Origin: Talpa occidentalis
Taxonomy: Eukaryota; Chordata; Mammalia; Eulipotyphla; Talpidae
NCBI RefSeq assembly: GCF_014898055.3
Contig: NW_023604295.1
Coordinates: forward strand, 68,101,730 to 68,165,729
DNA: 64,000 bases
Reading direction: 5' to 3'
Positions 58,991 to 64,000 of this stretch are shown piece after piece. The notes beneath the pieces were generated by a model, which ran no database searches, was not told where the DNA came from, and saw only the letters and a program-made list of their open reading frames with translations. Each line of letters begins with the position of its first letter. Within the stretch, counting starts at the first letter, position 1. The translations under genes and the position numbers were made by a program.

Positions 58991-59161
58991 TTTTCCTTTA
59001 TAAGAGAAATGTATTTTCAAACATCACAAAGGACCTTAACTTAAATTTCAGACTTTACTGACTCATTTAGTTTGGGCAGTTGACTTGTAATACTCCCCAA
59101 CAATGGGCTGTGATTATTCAAGGCTTTATTTCATTTTTAAGTAAGTTATATTAAGTTATCG
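58991..59161. other. Unclassified spacer
   Basis: Nothing recognised. Confidence 0.5.
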
Positions 59162-59170
59162 GCCAATTAT

Positions 59171-59439
59171 TTTTTAAAGATTTATTTATTTATGCATTCA
59201 AGAGCTGGGGTACAGACCAGAGATGCCAGGGAAGAGAGGACTCACCAGAGACAGAGTGGGGAGCAAAACAGGCAGATCTACTGAAATACCCTGCTGAGGG
59301 GAGCAGCAGGTAAGACAGGAGAGGTCTGCTGCACCATGTGGGTCACCTCCCTGGCTGGGGATCAAACTCCTACTGCTGAGATTGTAGGTAGCTTCATAGT
59401 GCTGTGCTTATTAACCCCTTGCACTAGCAGGGAGGCACT
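59171..59439 (-). mobile_element. Rhin-1-like SINE
   Basis: Minus-strand copy, AAAGATTTATTTATTTATGC tail side at 59176, degenerate head end GGGAGGCACT at 59439. Flanking GCCAATTAT (59162-59170 and 59440-59448) is a target duplication. Confidence 0.92.
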
Positions 59440-59449
59440 GCCAATTATA

Positions 59450-60010
59450 TTTTAATTTAAGTAACAGTGTATGATATTATTTGTTTCAGTTGTGCATCAT
59501 TAAAAGTTTTACATCTGTATGTATTATACTATGTTCATCATTAAATACCCAAAATTTTGTTGTGGAAAACATAAACGCTCATATTGTCAGGAATTAGTAA
59601 GACATAACAAGAAAAATTTTTCAAATTCTATGATGTCAAAACTCAAAATACCATCGTGAAAAGAAATAATTACTGTTTAAGGAAGAGAGCGTAACAAACT
59701 TTTGATAGAATCAGAAAATTTTGAAGTGATAACTATGATACTAAGTATTAATATAATCTGAAGCTATAGAAATATCTGATTTATAATGATCAAGGAAACC
59801 CATAGTTTGCTAAGAGTTAAGTATTTTGAAAAATAAATTATTCCAGATCTTTGAATATTAAATACATTTTAATAACATCACCATATGAGGATACAATTAA
59901 CCTCTCCTAACATCAGTGACAAAGATTTTTAAGGGATCTGAGGCATGAAAATGGAAATTTCAATTTAAACTGACCCAAAATAGAGTGAGTAGCTTGTGTC
60001 ATTAACATTT
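59450..60010. other. Unclassified AT-rich sequence
   Basis: Nothing recognised. Confidence 0.5.
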
Positions 60011-60027
60011 AAAAAATGTTATTTGTC

Positions 60028-60150
60028 AGGCCTCCCCTGGTGGTGCAGCTGTTGAGCGCTTGGTTGCAAGGCTGCCCACAGCCTCTGCAGCGCAAGTTCG
60101 ATCCCCAGCCACCAGCGAGGGTCCCACCAAAAAAAATAAAATAAAATAAT
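60028..60150 (+). mobile_element. Short tRNA-only SINE with A-rich tail
   Basis: Plus-strand AGGCCTCCCCTGGTGGTGCA head with A box and B box (GTTCGATCCC), ending GCGAGGGTCCCACC directly followed by an A-rich tail (60128-60150). It ends at the same internal point as the copy at 50993. Flanks TTTAAAAAATGTTATTTGTC (60008-60027) and TTTAAAAAAAATGTTACTTT (from about 60150) form a target duplication. Confidence 0.9.
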
Positions 60151-60171
60151 TTAAAAAAAATGTTACTTTTC

Positions 60172-60846
60172 TAAATATATCCATGCATTTTGAAAAATAC
60201 TGTTAGTGTGTGGACTAGTTATCTAAATTACTATGTAAAACAATCTAAGAGAATAACAATATTCTTTTTGCTTATTAGTTGATCTTTTTCCTCAATGATT
60301 CAAGCTGATGTTCCCAGGAAACTTTAAAATCTGTTTATTTAGATTTGTAAAACCAGCAGTTGTGCTTTGCATAGCTAACACTCCATTTTTATATACTGCA
60401 ATAAGTTACTATAATTACATTGCTAGATAATTTTTCCTTTTGTCAGTAGAAAAACCTACAGTAAAAATAGACAGTTGTTTTCCACGTAATTCAAAATGAG
60501 ATATTTGAACAATATATTAATATCATTTTGATGCATTAAAGATTTAAGAATAATTCTAAAGAAAAGCAACAGTAATCAAGAAACAAGAGAAACAAAACTC
60601 TGAAGTTTTCAAGTCACTGACTTATTCTACATTCTTTTTTGTTTCTGTAAAATCTAACTTTGATTTGTAAGCTCTAACGTATGATTAAGGAAAATTTTTC
60701 AACAAAGTAATGTATGCTCACTCAGTCAATACCTAGCTGTGCTGACTTGGTAAACTATGATGGCTAAAGCAAATCTCTCTCTCTCCCTACACTCTCCACC
60801 TCTCTCTTGCCTATCTAAAAACACACTAAAAAATAATATACCCTAA
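60172..60846. other. Unclassified AT-rich sequence
   Basis: A CT-rich patch lies at 60776-60808. Nothing else recognised. Confidence 0.5.
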
Positions 60847-60864
60847 ACAATTTTGTATTTATTT

Positions 60865-61180
60865 TTTTATTTTTTTTAAAGGTTTAATCTTTCATTTATT
60901 TTTTTATTTTTTTCCAAAGATTTATTTATTTATACAAGCACTGGGTACAGTCAGAAGCGCGGGAGGGTGAGAGAATTCACCAGAGCCAGAGCGGGGAGCA
61001 GAGCAGGAAGAAGGACCGAAGTACACTGCTGAGGGGAGCAGCGCGCGGCAGGAGAGGTCTGCGCGCCATGCAGGACCCTCCTCTGGTGGCCAGGGAGCAG
61101 CCGGGGATCGAACCAGTACTGCAGAGGCTGTGGGCAGCTTCGCAACCCAGTGCTCAACCGCTGTGCCACAGGGGAGGCCC
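60865..61180 (-). mobile_element. Rhin-1-like SINE, young subfamily, perfect 18-bp TSD
   Basis: Minus-strand young-type copy with GCACTGGGTACAGTCAGAAG (60939) and AGGGGAGGCCC ending at 61180. The target duplication ACAATTTTGTATTTATTT at 60847-60864 and 61181-61198 is perfect over 18 bp, the longest in the window. The head-side CpG sites are largely intact. Confidence 0.97.
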
Positions 61181-61224
61181 ACAATTTTGTATTTATTTAA
61201 CAGCAATTAAAAACCCAGCTTGTT

Positions 61225-61492
61225 GGGCCTCCCTGGTGGCACAGGCAGTTGAGCACTGCACTGAGAAGCTGTCCGCAGACTCTGCAGCACAGGTTCAATC
61301 CCAGCCGTCTGGCAAGGGTCCCACATGGCTCAGCAGACCTCTCCTGTCGCGCCCCCTGCTCCCCTCAGCAGTGTATTTCGTCAGTCTGCCTGCTCCGTTC
61401 CCTGCTGTCTCTGGTGAATCCTGTCACCCTCCTGTGCATCTGGCCTGCACCCCGTTGTATAAAATAAATAAATAAATCTTTAAAAAAAAAAA
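61225..61492 (+). mobile_element. Rhin-1-like SINE, opposite orientation to its neighbour
   Basis: Full plus-strand copy with T+ tail (AAATAAATAAATCTTTAAAA). Flanks TTAAAAACCCAGCT (61207-61220) and TTAAATAGCCAGCT (61498-61511) match at 12 of 14. It lies 44 bp from the previous SINE in inverted orientation. The 135-codon plus frame at 61068-61475 spans both SINEs and is an artefact. Confidence 0.94.
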
Positions 61493-61510
61493 GTATGTTA
61501 AATAGCCAGC

Positions 61511-61927
61511 TGTAGGGTAAATGGTTTTTCAGGCTTTTCTGCCCTCCCACCATTAGGGTTGTGGTGGCTGATGATGGGGTACCCTCAGTTGTTACATTAT
61601 TGGAAGCTGTCTTGTTTATTTCTGTGGGCCATGGGAGGAGTATTGAGTTAGTCACTAAGAGAAGCAGAAGTAGGAGAGAGATGGGGAGAGAAGCGGAGAA
61701 AGAGGCCAGAAGAGAGAGAAGCCCAGAGTGAAGACTTGCTGGGGCTTGGAGGCCTATTGGCCTCCTGGCCCCCTGGCACCCCTGCCTGCCATGTACCTGG
61801 TTGCTGCACTACATGTAAAAGCTCAATAAAAGCCTGAGAAACCCACCGAGGGCTCCAGGACTCTCCTTTACCCATCCAGTCCGCTTGAATCATAGAAAAG
61901 CTGCTCTGTCCCTGTCCTGTGCCTACA
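61511..61927 (+). mobile_element. Solo LTR, family 2
   Basis: 417 bp from TGTAGGGTAAA (61511) to CCTACA (61927), with CAGGCTTTTCTGCCCTCCCA, a purine-rich tract (61656-61730), CCCTGCCTGCCATGTACCTG and AATAAA (61825-61830). Flanks CCAGC (61506-61510) and CCTGC (61928-61932) match at 4 of 5. It sits at the end of the preceding SINE's 3' duplication, so it inserted after that SINE. Minus frames at 61365-61655 and 61648-61893 are shadows. Confidence 0.85.
61825..61830 (+). promoter_or_regulatory. Polyadenylation signal in family-2 LTR
   Basis: AATAAA followed by AGCCTG, the same context as at 5512. Confidence 0.65.
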
Positions 61928-62125
61928 CCTGCCCAAAGATCACAGACTCATTCTTAGTTAAAGCAAGTCTATAACTCAGGGATCAGGTCTCCTATTTGTT
62001 TCCAAGTTGCCTCTTCATTCTCCTAGGAATTCTCCTAAAATTTTGAGCAGATGTTAAATGAACATTGAACTATGAAAACTTTATGAAGAAAGTTAAGAAT
62101 GATAATCAAATAAAACTTTAAAAAA
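61928..62125. other. Unclassified spacer
   Basis: Nothing recognised. Confidence 0.5.
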
Positions 62126-62403
62126 GGGCCTCCCTGGTGGCTCTGGGATTAAAGTCAGTGCTACTAAGCTATTACCAGCCATTGTAGGTTGAGTTCCATC
62201 CCCAGCCAGGGAGAAAACCCACATGGCACAGCAGACCTCTACTGTCTCACTCACTTCTCCCCTCAGCAGTGTATATCAGTGGATCCACCTGTTTTGCTCC
62301 CCACTCTGTCTGGTGAATCCTCTCACCCCTGCCACCCACAACTCTGGCCTACACCCCACTTCTTGTATGTATAAATAAAAAAATAAATCTTAAAAAAAAA
62401 AAA
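62126..62403 (+). mobile_element. Rhin-1-like SINE, variant head
   Basis: Full plus-strand copy with head GATTAAAGTCAGTGCTACTA, the same variant as at 2190, and a T+ tail (AAATAAATCTTAAAAAAAAA). Flanks are A-rich, so the target duplication is uncertain. Confidence 0.92.
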
Positions 62404-64000
62404 CCTTGAAGAGCATTTAGCACATGGTTAATGGTATGTACAACCTATATTCTGCCACAAAGCAATTGGGTATAAATAGTAAAGATCATAAAAGAATGCA
62501 CTTAATTCTTTTAAATGGTCAATTGTATTGCTTTATTTCCTTAATTGTTCAAGTCCTGATTCTATTTCACCTTTAGCTATGTTCAGTCAAGCATTGCTTA
62601 GAAAGATTTCATGATGCGCAAACATATAACTTCACAGGAACATTTTGAAGATGCCCTATAGGTAATTGAATAAAGCAATCTATTCAAAAGCACCTTGGGG
62701 CAAGAATGGCCTCTGAAAATCCAGGACCATAGACCAAGTCTTATGGGGGAGTTAGAGCAGTTTCTAGCAGTGAACTATTTTCATCAAAAAAGTAGTACAA
62801 AAGTCCCTACCTTGAAAGAAAAAGTTGATTGTTGCTTCAAGAAACAACTATCCCAACTGGGACTGCTGAGCTCAAGGTAAAAGTACAATTATAAGCAGGG
62901 CGGTAACAAGGAATTGAACTTGAAAAATGTTGGAGCACACAGAGCAGGCAAAAGGAGAGGGAGGTGGAAGCAGTTGTGGTTCACACTTGCCTGAATCACT
63001 GGGTCTTCAGGGGTTGAAGATCAGTGCAGCAACACACGCTTTGCTCATCTCCCTCTTTGATTCCCTTAAGGTTAGACGTACAGCTGAAACAACAGATGAC
63101 AAACTTCAGTTAAGAGTGGACTAGTACTTGCCTCCCATTACCCTTGCTAGTTTTTACATGAAGTGAGATGATGTGATTTTATTAGAAGAAACTTCATTTC
63201 CTGCATTTTGTTGGTTGCAGCTTAACAAATATGTCTCCATTTTAGCAAGTGTCCCTGGTTTAAGGAAAAGTTGATCTTAATGAACAGGGAACAGCAAAAT
63301 AAATTATAATAGTACAATTACTGCATTGTTCAGTGGCATTCAAAGAAAGATTATTTTAGAAGGTTTTATGTCTGTTTAATAATCAGAAATGTCAAAAAAA
63401 GGAGAAGTAACTTATTGAAAATTAAGGATGAGCACTTTAGGAAAACAATTTAATTCATCAGACTCTATGGCAATGAGTTTGTTTATAACCTATTAATGAG
63501 TCATAAAATCAATTTAATGGATCACAACTAGCATTTAAATAGTAACTAGAATGGAATAAAAATATTACAAGAATTATCAGAGTGAATGATTTATAGTAAG
63601 GGTATTATTTGATGAAATCTTGGTCTGCGTGCATATGTTCTGGCTCACTATGCTAATAATATATTTGTTATTTGAGTCAAAGGAAAATTAACAAAAATCT
63701 CTCCTCAAGAGAAAAAAAAATCTTTGAAAATCATTGCCTTCCCATAAAGGTACAAACGGAAAAGGACTGAAGTCCTTGAATATACAAATAATTCTGTATG
63801 TGATAAAATCAAAGTAAGCCATCAAATCTTTTCTTCTCAAAACCACCTCATTCTCATATCTAAAAGTCTTCCCTTCCAAATCTAATTTCTATTTTTATGT
63901 TTTCTCACATACACAAACATCACGCTCATATTCACAGCTCATACAAAGAATATCCTACAGAATATTGCATTGACAAATGCTAATTAGCTCAGCATTTTTA
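62404..64000. other. Unclassified sequence to window end
   Basis: Frames at 62695-62880 and 62927-63124 (+) lie in a less AT-rich patch. The first ends just after a possible splice donor (CAAGGTAAAAG at 62873), but no acceptor or domain supports an exon. The last kilobase is AT-rich. Confidence 0.45.

Noticed and set aside
61068..61475. 135-codon plus-strand frame
   Set aside because: It runs through two adjacent SINEs in opposite orientation; the translation is SINE sequence, not a gene.
1..64000. CRISPR array, operon, phage or bacterial features
   Set aside because: Repeat families, polyadenylation signals, MaLR, MIR and L1 remnants show a mammalian nuclear genome; no spaced identical repeats or Shine-Dalgarno-linked genes are present.
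1..64000. SINE strand bias (14 minus, 7 plus)
   Set aside because: With 21 copies this is within chance expectation, so it is not used to infer a host gene orientation.

Overview
This window reads as a gene-poor, AT-rich piece of a placental mammal nuclear genome. I find no convincing protein-coding exon, no tRNA, rRNA or ncRNA gene, and no prokaryotic feature. Almost all reading frames longer than 60 codons are chance frames in AT-rich DNA or lie inside repeats. What can be annotated is a layered record of retrotransposition. The dominant lineage-specific repeat is a tRNA-derived SINE of about 250-270 bp with pol III A/B boxes in its head, a unique body, and a tail carrying AATAAA and TCTTT before poly(A) (the T+ class). 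From memory the head and tail best fit the Rhin-1 type of horseshoe and leaf-nosed bats, so the source is probably a rhinolophoid bat. That attribution is an inference to be checked against a repeat library.

Layout. 1-3.8 kb: AT-rich DNA with two SINEs. 3.8-7.6 kb: a cluster of endogenous retrovirus (ERV) LTRs, namely a solo LTR at 3790-4260, a solo LTR with a perfect 5-bp target duplication at 5167-5608, an inverted truncated relative at 5715-5882, and a further relative at 7331-7599, set in old L1-like DNA. 9.0-10.4 kb: an MLT1-type MaLR LTR interrupted by a SINE and by a polyadenylated ERV 3' end. 11-16.8 kb: SINE-rich, with one SINE showing a 5' inversion, an antisense MLT1 LTR, MIR remnants and a hairpin-forming tandem repeat. 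17-23 kb: mostly unclassified, with an MLT1 LTR at 20.5 kb and an LTR-like block at 21.8 kb. 23.5-32 kb: AT-rich with sparse SINEs. 32.1-34.0 kb: L1 3' fragments, one with a nested young SINE. 34-41.4 kb: SINE-free and AT-rich, with MER5A, a G-rich tract and a (GT)n repeat. 41.4-44 kb: an L2 fragment split by a young SINE with a perfect 16-bp duplication, another SINE, and an L1 ORF2 fragment. 45.5-51.3 kb: old L1 3' ends, MaLR fragments, and a MaLR LTR carrying a very short SINE. 52-54 kb: a SINE, an unusual direct duplication and an LTR fragment. 54-58.6 kb: AT-rich and unclassified. 58.6-62.4 kb: L1 3' end, five SINEs and a solo LTR of the 5.2-kb family. 62.4-64 kb: no recognised feature.

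There is no pathway or operon here. The relationships are insertional: insertions interrupt older insertions and give a relative age order (MIR, L2, MER5A, MaLR and old L1 oldest; the ERV LTR family and standard SINEs intermediate; the GCACTGGG-type SINEs and tRNA-only short SINEs probably youngest). The points most worth a second look are a short tRNA-only poly(A) SINE form seen twice with the same 3' endpoint, a SINE with a twin-priming-like 5' inversion, an LTR family with a U3 inverted repeat and a purine-rich R-like tract, and ERV transcripts apparently copied back as polyadenylated 3' ends.
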